A stretch of DNA of 64,000 nt from Calliopum simillimum (taxonomy: Eukaryota; Arthropoda; Insecta; Diptera; Lauxaniidae). Under the pieces are notes generated by a model. It was given only the letters and a program-made list of their open reading frames with translations, made no database searches and was not told the origin of the DNA. Location of the stretch: contig OX638368.1 in NCBI GenBank assembly GCA_951812925.1, positions 2,480,001-2,544,000 on the forward strand, in the 5' to 3' direction. Both the position numbers and the translations under genes were made by a program. Shown here piece after piece: positions 9,587-21,256 of the stretch; the stretch's first letter is position 1; every line of letters begins with the position of its first letter.

Positions 9587-10879
9587 ATGGTTAAGTTTGA
9601 AGATCTAATCATTGGCCAACTTAAAAGCGAGTTGGAAAAGCGGAATTTACAAACGGCTGGCAGAAAGGTGGAACTGCAGCAGCGATTGCGGATTGCTTTT
9701 GAAGAAGATGGTGTGAATATTGATGAGTTTGACTTTGCAGAAGAGACATCGAAAGTAGAGGAAGCTTCTGGACCAGCGGCAAGTGGTGAAGTTGTGAATA
9801 TGTCAAAGTTCGAGCAAATGTTAATGGCGATGACGCAGACAATAAACAAAAATATTCAGGCGGTTCGGGAAGAAGCAATTCAAAATGCACTGCAGATTGA
9901 TCAGAGGTTAAGCCAGAACGCGCTGCAGATGAATAAAAATATCCAAGCGGTTCGAGAAGAAATTGATCAGAGCTTAAGTCAGAACGCGCTGCAGACGAAT
10001 AAAAATATCCAAGCAGTTCGGGAAGAAATTGACAAGAGGTTAAGTCAGAACGCGGCGCAGATGCTCACATTGAATCAAAATATGGAGGCTGTTCGTGCGG
10101 ATGTTGAAAAAATAGTAAATGGCCTCGAAGTAAAAGTGACTGAGTTGCGAGATGACGTTGAATCCTTCAAGGAAAAAGTTGAAAATAATCTTGAAAATGT
10201 TAATAAAAGGATTCAACAGTTGGAAATAAGCAAACCAGCAACTCAAGTGATAAGAGAAAACAGCGCAGTGAGGCTTAAGGCACCCACATACGATGGAACA
10301 ACGGCATTCAGTGTTTTCAGGCTCCAATTCGAAACAACTTCCACTCATAACCTCTGGGATAACGATAGCGCAGCAGCGTCGCTTATCGTCGCATTAAAAG
10401 GCGCAGCTGCAGAAGTATTGCAAACGGTTCCAGTGGCGGAGCAGAAAAGTTACAAGGCTGTGATGGATGCCTTGTAGCGAAAATATGGCAGTGACCACAT
10501 GAAACAGATTCACAGACTGGAGTTGAAAAGTCGTATCCAGAAATCTGGTGAGTCCTTGCAGGAGTATGCTGCGGATATTGAACGGTTGGCACACCTTTCC
10601 TACCCTGACGAGTTAAGTGTCGTGGCTGAAAAATTCAAAATAGAGGCGTTTATTGACGGCATACGTGACTCTGAGACAAAACGCGAAACGATGAGGAGCC
10701 CGAAGGCAACATTTAATGAAACAGTAATGGTTGCCCTCACTCAGGAGATGATTGCATTCACATGCCGCCCAACATTGAAAACTCGTCGGATGGAGGCTGA
10801 AAAGAAAAATTCATCGTTCGCCAGTAGTAGCTTCAGTGGAAAATGCTATGACTGTGGTAAGCAGGCACATGGCACGTGA
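9587..10879 (+). pseudogene. gag: Gag of gypsy copy 1 (SAP domain, coiled coil, zinc knuckle), broken
   Basis: This is the nucleocapsid/capsid precursor of the element. Residues 1-40 (MVKFEDLIIGQLKSELEKRN) form a SAP-like fold motif. Residues about 85-150 hold three tandem units of QNALQxNKNIQAVREEIDQ, a predicted coiled coil. The capsid core follows (LKAPTYDGTTAFSVFRLQFE). A TAG at 10475-10477 replaces the CAG of copy 2, splitting the frame. The frame resumes (MKQIHRLELKSRIQKSGES) and ends just after CYDCGKQAHGT, where a one-base deletion destroys the CCHC knuckle CYNCGKQRHMARDC seen in copy 2. Both lesions make it a pseudogene. Confidence 0.85.
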
Positions 10880-11363
10880 CTGTCGATCACGTCGAAAACG
10901 AGCTGCATCATGTTCACCAAGAAGAAACATTGAGAATAGGGTGAACAATGGCGAAAATGGTAACGTTCGCAGTCGTGAGTATGATCGAGAACGCGAGCAA
11001 CGTCAAAAAGAAAGAGAACGAGAGCATGATCGCATACGTCAGAGGAAGATTCTTTCTTATAAAAAATACGTGAGAGAAGAGAACGAAAGCGCTTAAAAGA
11101 AAAAGAACGCAAGCTTCACGAAGAAGAAACACGCCGTCATGAGATTCGTGAACGTCAACGACAAAAAGAACAACGCCTAGCTGAAGAACGTAAAAAACTG
11201 GCTCTGGAAAGAGAGCGACGAGAAAGAGAGAACGCTACAACAATTGATGTGCGCAGTTTGAACGTTCTGCCTGAAGAAAAGTGGTACACATTGAAAGACT
11301 AACGCCATATGGAGGCGACAGCGAATCTCTTGTTCGGGACGAACAAGTTTAAGAGGAGGGCAG

Positions 11364-11708
11364 TGTGACGAAAAATAACAACACATGAAAAGAAACTTCG
11401 CGACATTTCAAGAATAGAACCAGTGACGTCACAAGAGTACTTGAGAGTTGCAACACAGTTGATTTTAAGCAATAAAGCGAAAAGGTTGTACACACAGTGA
11501 AAGTGAAAGTAAATAAAGTGCTAATTGTAATATTAGATTTTGAATGTAAATGAACAGAACCGTGTAAAAATAAACGTTTGTAATTTAAATAAACCATTTT
11601 ATTACTAAATAAAGTGTGTGTTTTTGGTTGCTACACAATCCAGTGATCGAACTCAGAAAACTGTAAAAGACTGAAATTATCGTCATAGAGACAGGAAATT
11701 TCGTAACA
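11364..11708 (+). repeat. 3' LTR of gypsy copy 1 (internally deleted)
   Basis: It starts TGTGACGAAAAATAAC after the polypurine tract AAGAGGAGGGCAG and ends GTAACA. It lacks about 125 bp, including the TATA box, relative to the 473-bp LTRs of copy 2. The break sits at a short TGAGAG/TGACAG similarity. Confidence 0.85.
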
Positions 11709-12289
11709 ATATAATTATAATATTATATAAAAGACGTGTGTCTTGTTTGTCTGCTCAATATCAAGTAGTTTATTTTATTTTTATATTCAATATTTGATTG
11801 ATAAATTTATGAATACTACGATACTACAATAATTAATTTTTCAATGTTTACCAGTATTGGTTATACAAAAAACAATAAGGGTATTCATGATCAGGAGTAA
11901 CGTCCTGAGTAACAGGGTAACGAACCGAGTGTACTTTTACCCTGTTACTCAGCTCGTTACGTTTTTTGTCAGTCATTCGTGCGAATACGGCAAAGAGATG
12001 AATATTGAAAAAGTTATTGTAGAAACAAGGGATTTTATCTAGGGGGGGAAACAAACTCTAATTTTGTATAACTTCTGTTTTCTTTTTAGAAATTTCAATG
12101 TAAGAGCTAATAAGAACCAAGTTCTTTATATTGGTAGGATATTTGTGCACTAAAATATTTAATAAATGTTCAAAATAAGTTATGAAGGTAGATAAATTTC
12201 TATTTTTTTGACGTTTCCACTATCCGGAACTTCTTGCGGTCTTATCTTTCCACTATGTTTGGTGTCACACAAAGGGCACTGGCCGGCCT
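11709..12289. other. Intergenic interval with a small palindrome
   Basis: GAGTAACAGGGTAA (about 11908) and TTACCCTGTTACTC (about 11937) form an inverted repeat inside a larger imperfect one bounded by GTATTCATGA (11882) and CGTGCGAATAC. The first 29 codons upstream of the RTE break (12290-12200, minus) encode CPLCDTKHSGKIRPQEVP, which I do not recognise. No gene is called. Confidence 0.4.
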
Positions 12290-13593
12290 TTTGTAATTCC
12301 AAGACAAGGTCTTCAACTTTGCTTTGCATATCTGAATGTTTGGACGATAAGAGGCAGATGTCGTCAGCGTTATCGAGATCTTCTAGATGTTCGGTAAAGT
12401 TCCATTGGATACCTCTTTTGGCCTTATTAAGAGCTTTACCTAGGATATCGTCAAGAACGATGAGGAAGAGAGATGGTGATAGTAAACACCCCTGCCGTAC
12501 GCCTGAATTAATTGTGAATGTCAGTGACAATAACCCGTTGTGTAACACACTGCACTTAAAGCTTTCATATTGAGCACGTGCTAAGCTTATGGCCTTTGCG
12601 GCAATACCTCTTCGTTGCAGTGAAGCCCAGATGTTTTCTCGCGAGACACTGTCAAAGGCAGTGCTATAGTCTACAAAGACAAGTTGAAGCACACCACTCG
12701 CATGATTGTTCGAAAATTATTCTGAGCGTGTTGATTTGATTCACGCGTTATCGGTTTCGCCGGAATTCTGCTTGCTGCTTTCGAATGGCCAAATCAAGTT
12801 TTTTGCATAACCTGTTCAGAAGCACTGTCGTCAATACTTTTGATGGTACTGAGAGCAGGGTTATGTTTCTATAGTTTCGGCACAGTTTGACTAACATGCC
12901 ATGTAGCCAATCTTCTGGCAAACGCTCTTCGCTCCAGATTTTGGTGAGCAGAGGATGGAGAATTTTAGCTGATGTTATGGAGCATGCGTTTAGCACCTCA
13001 GCTGTTATTTGATCTATACCGGCGGCCTTGTTGTTTCCATGCTTTGGATACTTTCACTATTTCATCGATTGCAGGCTGCGGTGGTTGCATTCGACTACTA
13101 CTGCGAGTCACTGCGGCAGTTGTAGTTGGTGATTCTGGTTGCGGGGATGTGGTAGACATGGGATTTAGTATATCACAAAATTACTCTTTCCATCTCTTTT
13201 GTTGGTCGTCCGCGGATGTTAAGAGATTTCGATTTTTATCTGTGATAGGGCAGCTCTGTTGGTGTTTTCTGCCAGATAATCTGCGGGTGATATCGTAAAG
13301 CTGCCTGAGATTTTGAGCATTTGCAGCGCTTTCGGTTTTGCTCGCGAGGTCGTTATACATTCTTCTTTTGTCTTGTCTGCACGATCGCCTGACTTCTTTA
13401 TTGAGAGAGTCAAAGACTTTTTCGGCGTCGTTCTTCTGCGCTCTAATTTTAGCGTCGTCTCTCAGTATTTTCGCGCTTCTTTTTTGTTCAACAAGACCCC
13501 ACGTTGCCCACTCATCCAGTGTTTCTTGCTCGAGGGTCGAAACCTAAGTATTTTTTCACTGGAGTTTAAAAACGCCGCCTTGGCCCTCCATGA
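12290..13593 (-). pseudogene. RTE-like non-LTR element: linker and reverse transcriptase part
   Basis: The minus strand begins at the break with IETSWRAKAAFLNSSEKIL, the linker that follows the endonuclease in this family. It continues through ITDKNRNLLTS and QNLERR-type text to TKIWSEERLPEDWLHGMLVK, then the polymerase (VFVDYSTAFDSVSREN; VRQGCLLSPSLFLIVLDDIL). The catalytic YADD is mutated to NADD (DLDNADDICLLSS). There are several frameshifts and the sequence stops after LVLELQKAG, so the C-terminal domain is lost. It is about 90 percent similar by eye to the + strand copy at 28245-29644. It appears to be the continuation of the endonuclease at 27253-28129, interrupted by the CR1-like insertion. 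Confidence 0.8.
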
Positions 13594-13969
13594 TGTTTCA
13601 ATACTTATTTTATTTATTTATTTATTATTATTCATTACTTAATTTAAGTTTAACATATATTATAAAGACAAAAGATTATTCTTCAAACAAAACTTAAAGT
13701 AAATATTGAATAATATCTATATTCTATAGTTATGATAAACTAGAGGCGAATACAGATGTGGTAAAATTAAACATTATTTTAAATTTGGGGTCAAACTACA
13801 GTATTATTTGCACAGTTAACTAAGAAATATATATGGATAAAAATTTAATGATATAATGTATGAGTTTGATGGTAATAAGGATTCTATTTTAGAGCATTTT
13901 TATTTTGCAAGTATATTTTTTTTTCTTTTTTATGCAATAACGAGCAAAAAAAAAAAAACAAAAAAAGGG

Positions 13970-14443
13970 TTATATTTGAATTGCGAGTAAGGAGAAAACT
14001 TCATTATGATCTTTGTTTAAAAGCCAAGCCTTAACCTCTCTAAGGAAAACGTTAACATTGCGAAGGCATCTAACATTGCTAGGTAATTTATTTAAAATCC
14101 TTGGCGCGACAGAGCAGTAAAAATGATAATAATGCTGTAACGAAAAAGTAGGCGGTAGAGCTAAATTTTGGTTGTTTGCTCTTAAATGATAATTTCTATT
14201 GCTTCTGTTACTGAGATATCCACTATCATTGAAAAACATTTTTAAAACTTTATAAAAATATAAATGTTTAAGAGGCAAGATCTTCAAATTTTTAAACAAA
14301 ATCATGCTCACCATACGATTTCTTTTACATATTAGACGAATAACATGCTTTTGAATTATTAGAAGTGGATTTAATTTGTTCTTATGTGTACCGCCCCAGC
14401 ACACTAATCCATATTCTAGTTTAGAATGGAAAAGGCCATAATA
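13970..14443 (-). pseudogene. C-terminal domain of the CR1/Jockey-like reverse transcriptase
   Basis: The minus strand reads LEYGLVCWGGTHKNKLNPLL, then IIQKHVIRLICKRN and LRANNQNLALPPTF, ending at a stop at 13970. This is the C-terminal region that follows the thumb in CR1/Jockey LINEs (the LxYGxxxWG...IQxxxIR motif). It joins directly to the frame ending ELLTCI at about 16519 once the 14446-16516 insertion is removed with one TA. AT-rich 3' UTR extends to about 13600. Confidence 0.8.
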
Positions 14444-14445
14444 TA

Positions 14446-16516
14446 TGGGGAAATCTCAGCAAGTGTGGACTTTTCGAAAAAAAAGAAGTTATTTTTCAAA
14501 CATGTGGCACCCTTTTTTGGACCGCGAATTATTAATTTGAGATACATTAGAAGTATTTTACAGCCAGCGTTACTGACTTTTTTCGATCGCCTCCCCCAAT
14601 ATCGTCAAAAATCTCGCGTCACGGTGTTTGTGCTTGAACTCCTCTGAAATGGCTCGACCGATTTTTATGAAATTTTTTATATGTATTTGATAGGTATGGA
14701 AATCGGTTATAAGGTATTTTTCATTCCGCAAGAGTGTATATTTACGGTGGCCCTCATACAAAAATATTTTTTAAATCGGATTTTTTCACATACCGGTAAA
14801 TCGATTCACATTATTTCTACACCGCGTGGTTTTTATATTAAGTTGCACAGCTTTAACTATAAAACTTTTATTTAGGGTGGCCCTCACACAATTTTTTAAA
14901 TCGTATTTTTTCGATTCACATGGAATTTGCCTTTTATATCAAGAGGCACAGCTTAGGTTAAAAAATTTTTATTAAGGGTGCATATTTAGAGTGGCCCTCA
15001 TATAAAATTTTTTTTTTAAGGTTATACTGCACCGATTATCATGAAAGTAAGCATGGGAATTGAAGGGAATATTTCTGAAGAATTTTCATGAAATCAAGTA
15101 TGGAGGAGGATTGAAAGGAAGCTTTCTGAAAAAAAAATATTATTTAGAGTGGCCTTCATACAAAAATATTTTTTAAATCGAATTTTTTCGATTCACATGG
15201 GATTGAAATTCATTGCTGGGGTAGGTGTGAGAAAAGGCCGTAAAGTATATTTCATATCTAACGATCGTATAATTTTTTGTGACCTTCGGAAATCTTCGGG
15301 TGTCACAGAAAACTATTAGTTTAGGTTTGTTGATAGTTCGTCATATATTTTTTTCCTCTCGTATTCTTCGTGTTGAGTATGAAGCCTTCGGGTGACCTTC
15401 GGGAACCTTCGAGAATTTCAAAAAACTATCAGTTAAAGTTTTTTGATAGTTCGCCATGGATTTTTTCCCTCTTGTATACCTAGATATTCTTCGTTTTGAC
15501 TATCAAGCCTTCGGGTGACCTTCGGAAAACTTCGAGTGGCCCAGAAAATTATCAATTAGAACTTGATGAAAGTTTGCCACAGATATTTTCCCTCCAGTGT
15601 ACCCAGATATTCTTCGTTTTGACTTTGAAGCCTTCGGGTGGTTTTCGGAAACCTTCGTGTATAGCATAAACACATTTTCATACCTGAGATGCACTCATTC
15701 CCAAATTTTTATCTCAATTGGCTTAGTAGTTTCTGAGTGATAATGCTTCACACACATACACAGTCATTATATATATAGATGAATCTTAAAAAATTGTACA
15801 TTTTAGCCATAGTTCAAGTATGTACTGAGGGGCGATTTTTTTACATATTCATTGGCCCTAGGTCCAATGATTTCGCAAGGTTTGAGACAATTTTGTGCCC
15901 TCGGATTTTTGTGCCCCTCAAAATACCATTTTTTTAGACGTAATTTCGCATGAAAAATCGACATTTGCGCTTCTTCTCAAGTGTGTTACCACCGAACCAG
16001 TGGGGGCACACCCTTTTATCTGGACATTACTTTTGGTCATAACATTAAGAAATCATATTTCATGAGGAATATTGCGAAAAATAATCGCCCCCAGAGCAGC
16101 ATGGTTTTAAACCGAAAATTACCAGATTTTGGGTAAAAACCATTCACACAACTTTGGAGACCCATATCTAGCGTTCTACCTGAGGCACATCAACGGGATG
16201 CAATTTTTCTTACGTCTTAACATTCATGCTAAAGATACTAAAAGCCTTAAACAATTTGCTGAACCGCCTCAAAAGTTATGGCTCAGTAACGGAAGCGGCT
16301 TATACAATTCACACTCAAAATTTGTGGATTTTGATCAAATTTCGGCAAAAAAAAAAAAAATAAAGCTTCCAGGCGGTAGCACACGCCTATTTTTGCATTT
16401 AACATCATTCAATAAGTGTCCCAGACATGTTGGAATGGATGGGAAATGCAACGGGTGCTGACTCGGCGAACCGAGACCTATTCACACCGAAGTCCACACT
16501 TGCTGAGATTTCCCCA
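14446..16516. mobile_element. 2.07-kb TIR element inserted in the LINE (TA target)
   Basis: The ends TGGGGAAATCTCAGCAAGTG (from 14446) and its complement (to 16516) extend for 27 bp through GTGGACT. TA flanks both sides (14444-14445 and 16517-16518). The interrupted LINE reads through correctly when the element and one TA are removed. There is no transposase frame. The interior holds a degenerate repeat series (GTGGCCCTCATAC near 14750, 14876, 14990 and 15150), a CCTTCGGGTGACC series (15285-15660), and a stretch with GTGCCCCTCAAAATACC. It is probably a non-autonomous Tc1/mariner-like element that acquired other repeats. Confidence 0.75.
15280..15665. repeat. Tandem GAAGCCTTCGGGTGACCTTCGG units
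   Basis: Four degenerate units of about 110-125 bp start near 15281, 15381, 15505 and 15627. Each contains CCTTCGGGTGACCTTCGG or a close variant and a CTATCAATTAG-like spacer. No function is evident. Confidence 0.6.
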
Positions 16517-16518
16517 TA

Positions 16519-16680
16519 TACATGTTAATAATTCAGTTGAGCAAAATGTTCTTAATAAATATATTTGTCTTATAACAGCTAAGCCATATAATTTAAGTGC
16601 TAAAGTATGATCAAGCCAACTTAATTTCCAATCGAGCACAATACCAAGATATTTAAATGTTTTTACACAATCAATATGTA
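16519..16680 (-). pseudogene. Thumb segment of the CR1/Jockey-like reverse transcriptase
   Basis: The minus strand encodes HIDCVKTFKYLGIVLDWKLS, the conserved thumb-proximal motif of LINE polymerases, ending QIYLLRTFCSTELLTCI at the 14446-16516 element. It is joined upstream to 18430-18609 after removal of the 16681-18427 insertion. Confidence 0.8.
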
Positions 16681-18427
16681 GAGTAGAACGGGGCAATGTC
16701 GTGCACTCAACTTTGACATGCTCGTAAAGCCGTACATCTCAAGCGAATGCGACGAGTAAGCATCCGATCGAAAGATAATTTCGTTGGTTACATCCATGTG
16801 TAACAACATTTGTGTAGCGAGAAATTGTGTTTGTATAAGTGAAGAAAAAAAAAATGTGCACGACATTACCCCCCTCAAAATTTGTGGGGTAATGTCGTGC
16901 ATTGTTTTCTGAGTATAGTAAAGGTACCCAAATGTGTGAGAAATGATAGGTAGTGGTTCTATTAGACGAGATTTAGCATTATCAAGGATTTATTCATTAT
17001 TATACAAGTGTGAAGTACATAATATCCCCGTAGCGAAAGCTGACTTCCATGGCGTTTTCATCAATGACTTGTCGGTGACTTTGAGTCTCACACACGTTTT
17101 TTAGGCAACATACAATAGACATATCGTAGACATAGTCACTGACAATACATTGTCATGCATACGTCTCTCAACATATGACGCAAACAAGAAAATGTCATGC
17201 AATCGTCAGCCTCATACAAATCCTCTCTCATTTTTTCATTATTTTTTATTGTTTTCTTTGTCAGTCTTGCTAGTTGTTTTTCTTAAAAAAATTGATTGAA
17301 ATTGATGTGAAAAATTTTATTTCAACAAACATTTATTTGTTCATCATTTTTTATCTGCTAAAAAAGGGTCCTGGAAAATGTAAGAATTGTGGTTCCTAGA
17401 TTATGTAGAGACATTAATGGCAGACTTTTTATTTAACATTTGATAGAGACATACAGAAATAGCATTTCACGAAAATTGTGGCCGAACTTCGAGCAACTAT
17501 ACGAAGAGAGCGTACAAATGAAGGCTACAAAGAAAACGCCATAGCGACAGCATATCATTAATACATATTTATGTACATTTATTCTTTTGAAATTAATTTC
17601 TTCATTTAGTGAGTGATGTACTGCATATGTACCACCTTAATATAATATAATTTGGTAAAAAAACGCAGTAATTATGAATGACAATGTCATCCAGAAGGCA
17701 TCATGTCCCCTGCATGACAATGTCATCCAGAAGGTATTAACGACAGATTGGTCACTTGTATGGAATTGTCATGAAAGACTTATATGGGAACGTCCCTGAA
17801 TGTCATCAACGCCAAAGCACTGTCGTTAGTGACTCATAATGATTCTTTCATGACATTCGCTACGGGGATGTTGTGTAGAGAAGAACGGGGCAATGTCGTG
17901 CACTCAACTTTGACATGCTCGTAAAGCCGAACATCTCAAGCGAATGCAACGAGTAAGCATCCGATCGAAAGATAATTTTATTGGTTACATCCATGTGTAA
18001 CAACATTTGTGTAGCGAGAAATTGTGTTTGTGTAAGTGAATGTGCACAACATTACCCCAATGGTCGTTTTAAAGGTCAACTTCGATAACTCACTCGGTGA
18101 AGCCCAAAATTTTTTTCAAAAACCAAATACTTCTTTTCTTTGGCAGGATATTTCGTTTCAGAAAACACTTACCTGGTATATTTTCCCGCAAGGAAAATTA
18201 TTTTTCTGGCCCGATGAAAAAACACTTTTATCGTCCCGAAAGCGTGCGTTTTGAAAAAAAGGTTACTCTGTAGAGACGAACTGGTGAAAATTGCTAGTAT
18301 TATATGCATAAGCTCAGTAGGTCAGCAGGTCCCTACCTTACAAACAGTTGGTAAATCATTCAGTTCTTTGGGCTAAAACAGCCAGTGCACGACATTACCC
18401 CCTGCACGACATTACCCCGTTCTACTC
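16681..18427. mobile_element. 1.75-kb TIR element GAGTAGAACGGGG, with a nested element
   Basis: The left end GAGTAGAACGGGGCAATG and the right end CATTACCCCGTTCTACTC are inverted repeats flanked by TA (16679-16680 and 18428-18429). About 190 bp of the left end is duplicated at 17876-18060, as if a second copy lay inside. Between the two lies a separate inverted-repeat element, about 17023-17869, with ATCCCCGTAGCGAA termini. The phrase GCACGACATTACCCC recurs at both ends. No transposase is seen. Confidence 0.7.
17023..17869. mobile_element. Nested element with ATCCCCGTAGCGAA termini
   Basis: The left end ATCCCCGTAGCGAA (about 17023) and right end TTCGCTACGGGGAT (to about 17869) are perfect complements. 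The interior has degenerate repeats of ATGACAATGTCATCCAGAAGG near 17680 and 17718. It is non-coding and nested in the 16681-18427 element. Confidence 0.65.
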
Positions 18428-18429
18428 TA

Positions 18430-18609
18430 TGCATTTGTTTGAACAATGATTTTTGGATTCATACGAGTAACTATTATTGTTACCAATAAAAAATTTTTGG
18501 CAAAGAGCGTGGTGGAAGACAAAGTTATTAAAATTGTAGTCAACTCCCGATACATTAAAAAACATTAATTTGGTTTTTTCGCTCAGAGCTAACTTATGGT
18601 ATGCAAACC
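18430..18609 (-). pseudogene. Reverse transcriptase segment between two insertions
   Basis: The minus strand reads WFAYHKLALSEKTKLMFF and FHHALCQKFF, the post-FADD region of the CR1/Jockey-like polymerase. The frame is continuous with 19419-19443 after the 803-bp MITE and one AAT are removed. Mild decay is visible before HIDCVKTF. Confidence 0.75.
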
Positions 18610-18612
18610 AAT

Positions 18613-19415
18613 AGGCCTTTTTACATTAACAATCTAGCTGTCAATATGCCAATGATGCCAAGTTCACTTTCTTTCCATCAATCTGAGAATGTATGCAGAT
18701 TGATGAGAAACTGTTAATGTAAACACTCATCAATCTGTATTGACAATCTGATTGCCGAAAAACAAAATTTTTTGACTTTCTGCTGTATTGATGACTTTAT
18801 TGATGGGTAGGTTGACTGTGTAAACGCAATGAAAATTTTTCAGTACACTTTTAGTCAGTTAAGAAAAGATTTCAACAGGTACACATCGTGCGGAAATGAA
18901 AATGGCTTGCATATATGATTTGTTTTTAATCAAAAACGGATAGTTTAATGATTTTGGTTTTCGCTGAAGCTTAATGGGAGCTTTAAGAGAATCTTTTAAT
19001 TTTTGATTGGGACAAAATCAATTTACTGAAACCTGATTGTTATTATTTTTATCAAAGGCTCTTAGTTTTAATTTAAAAAAAAAAAGATTTCGATTAAAAA
19101 ATTTTAATAAACGGCCAAAACCCATATATTTGGTGATAAAGTGGGTTCGGAAATGACAAATTGTTGCTGTGGACCCATTTAAATAAATTTATGGTGTAAA
19201 TTTTGTTATTTCCACTATTTTTTATTAATTTATTTCTGTTATTTCCATCAGCATATCAATTTCTATCATAAAAATTTTATCCGCTGTTGCTTTGTTTCCT
19301 CTTTGGCGTACAAAGCAACACTAAATATTGACAGTTTATTGAACATGTAAACACAAACTCGATATGACATATTGATGGCCAGTTTGATGGCTACACTGAT
19401 AATGTAAAAGGGGCT
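18613..19415. mobile_element. 803-bp MITE AGGCCTTTTTACATTA, copy 1
   Basis: The termini AGGCCTTTTTACATTA and TAATGTAAAAGGGGCT are imperfect inverted repeats. AAT flanks both sides (18610-18612 and 19416-19418). Removing the unit plus one AAT restores the LINE frame exactly, which confirms a 3-bp duplication. The copy at 33765-34564 is almost identical. No open frame was found. Confidence 0.85.
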
Positions 19416-19418
19416 AAT

Positions 19419-21252
19419 GTCTTAGGATATTAAGGTCATAGTTTATATCAGCTACAACGTCAAGCACAGAATCACTCGAATATGTGTACGCCATGTCATC
19501 GGCAAATGCAACTAACTTATTGTACCACAGAAGTTTTGCGAAAAAATAGAGTTGATATACACAAGAAAAAGAATGGGACCTAGTACTGAGCCTTGCGGAA
19601 CACCTATGCCAATATTTTTGTAGCCACTGAAAGTATTTAATATTCTTACTCTCTGGACTCTATCCGACAGATATGTGGCAAACCATTTATGAACTGAGCC
19701 TTTCACCCCACATTTATATAGTTTATCTAAAAGGATTTTGTGGTCTACTGTATCAAAAGCCTTCGTGATATCAATGAAAAGAGCTCCAGTAATCTTTTTA
19801 TTATTTATACCATTGTAAACAGCTGAGCAAAACTTTAATAAAGCTTTTTCTGTATATAGCCCTTCTCTAAATCCAAATTGGCAGTCACTTAATAATTTAT
19901 TTTTATTTAAAAAACTCAATAGCTTTTTTTTCATAGTTTTTTCATAAATTTTGGAAAAGACAGGCAGAAGTGAGATAGGTCTATAGTTTTTTGTCATTTT
20001 TATCTCCTTTTTTATATAATGGTATTACCTCAGCTTTTTTAAGGTTCATTGGAAAGACTCCGGCTTCAATGCTTTTGTTTATAAGATGACACAGGACATC
20101 GGATATGTTAAAAATGATTTTTTTAACAAAAATATTAGAAAAATTATCTGCAGTCTTAGCATTAGAATTTTTAAGTTCAGTAGCAATTTTGTACAGTTCA
20201 AAAGACGTATAGGTTCGTAGAAAAAGCTTGGGCCGTGAAAATTTTCATTAATTAAGCAATTTTCGATTTCCGACGGAAGCCCAATATCTGAAACTATTGT
20301 TTCCCCTGCGCATGCAAAGAAATTATTAAAAGCATCTGCTTTTGTTTCTGGATCAGAAATTATCCTATCATTAACACGAACGAAATTTTTTAATTTTTCT
20401 TAAGTCTATTTAATAAATTATTTACTATTCTCCATTCCTTCTTGGAATCACCTTTAGTTTTTTTAAATTCATTAATATAATAGCTGTTTTTGAGAATTGA
20501 CGATTCAGAAAAAATTTCCTTGCAAATATTTTTGTATTGAGCTTGTAAACTTAATTTTGATGGATGTTTTTTGAGATTCTTAAAGAGCTTATTTTTTGTA
20601 CGAATTTTACGAAGTAATTCAGACGTCATCCACGGTTTTAACCTTTTTGTTCGGGAACTATTAACCTTAACTATTTTCGTACACTGAGATGTATGATGCA
20701 TTAGAATTTTGACAAACTTGTTATAGGCTTCCGAAGGGCAGGTTCCTCATAAACATTGTCCCAAAATTCATACCTTAGACAATCATTTAATTTTTCAAAA
20801 TTAACAATATTACGCTCAACAGATGATACAATTTCAGAGTCAGTTATTTCTATGTTGCCAAACTTTAGACAAGTCAAACAGTGATCCGAAATTTGAAAAT
20901 CGGCCACGGAACTAGCTAAAGAAATTCCACTAGATTGTTTCAGTCTTACAAAAATGTGATCAAGACAAGTACGAGAAGAAATACGTGTTGGCTGATTTAT
21001 ACAAGATTCCAAACCATAAGATGAGAGCAAAGCCAAATAATTGTCGACAAAATTAGAATCATTCAAAATATTCAAATTTAAATCTCCTAATAAAACAAAG
21101 TTGTCAGACTTACCACCTTGCATGACACTGCCCAGATCATTAAGAAATAAATCATTGGGACAATATTCATTAAATCTGTATATACAAACAAAGCTAAACT
21201 TTTGGCCATGAACTTCACAACTCAGTTTCAAAATATCAGAAGTCACAAAATT
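19419..21252 (-). pseudogene. Endonuclease C-terminus, linker and polymerase core of the LINE
   Basis: On the minus strand the first segment (21252-20701) carries the second half of an APE-type endonuclease: FVLLGDLNLNIL (catalytic D/N) and FQISDHCLTCLKF (the SDH motif). A linker follows (RLKPWMTSELLRKIRTKNKL). The polymerase then shows MTKNYRPISLLPVFSKIYEK, ALFIDITKAFDTVDHKIL (catalytic D) and GVPQGSVLGPILFLVYIN. The FADD box lies past a one-base frameshift at about 19530 (LVAFADDMAYTYSSD). There are other frameshifts near 20700 and 20000-20390. It acts in cis with ORF1 during target-primed reverse transcription; this copy is dead. Confidence 0.85.
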
Positions 21253-21256
21253 ATAT

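Larger units (their letters stand above)
9221..11708 (+). mobile_element. Defective Ty3/gypsy-type LTR retrotransposon, copy 1
   Basis: The layout is truncated 5' LTR, primer-binding site TGGTGTCAGAAGTGGGATT right after the LTR, gag, a remnant of the Arg/Glu-rich linker, then the 3' LTR. Compared with copy 2 (21257-25286) the whole integrase region is gone. The sequence jumps at about 11283 from EEKW codons to the last 20 codons before the polypurine tract, with AAGTGG shared at the break. The element cannot move by itself. Confidence 0.85.

Noticed and set aside
9587..11132. Long minus-strand frames antisense to Gag (for example 9394-9849, 10040-10348)
   Set aside because: They are shadows of the Gag frame; composition and motifs fit the plus strand only.
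11299..11597. Open frames on the minus strand across the gypsy LTR
   Set aside because: LTR sequence is non-coding; the same frames recur in every LTR.
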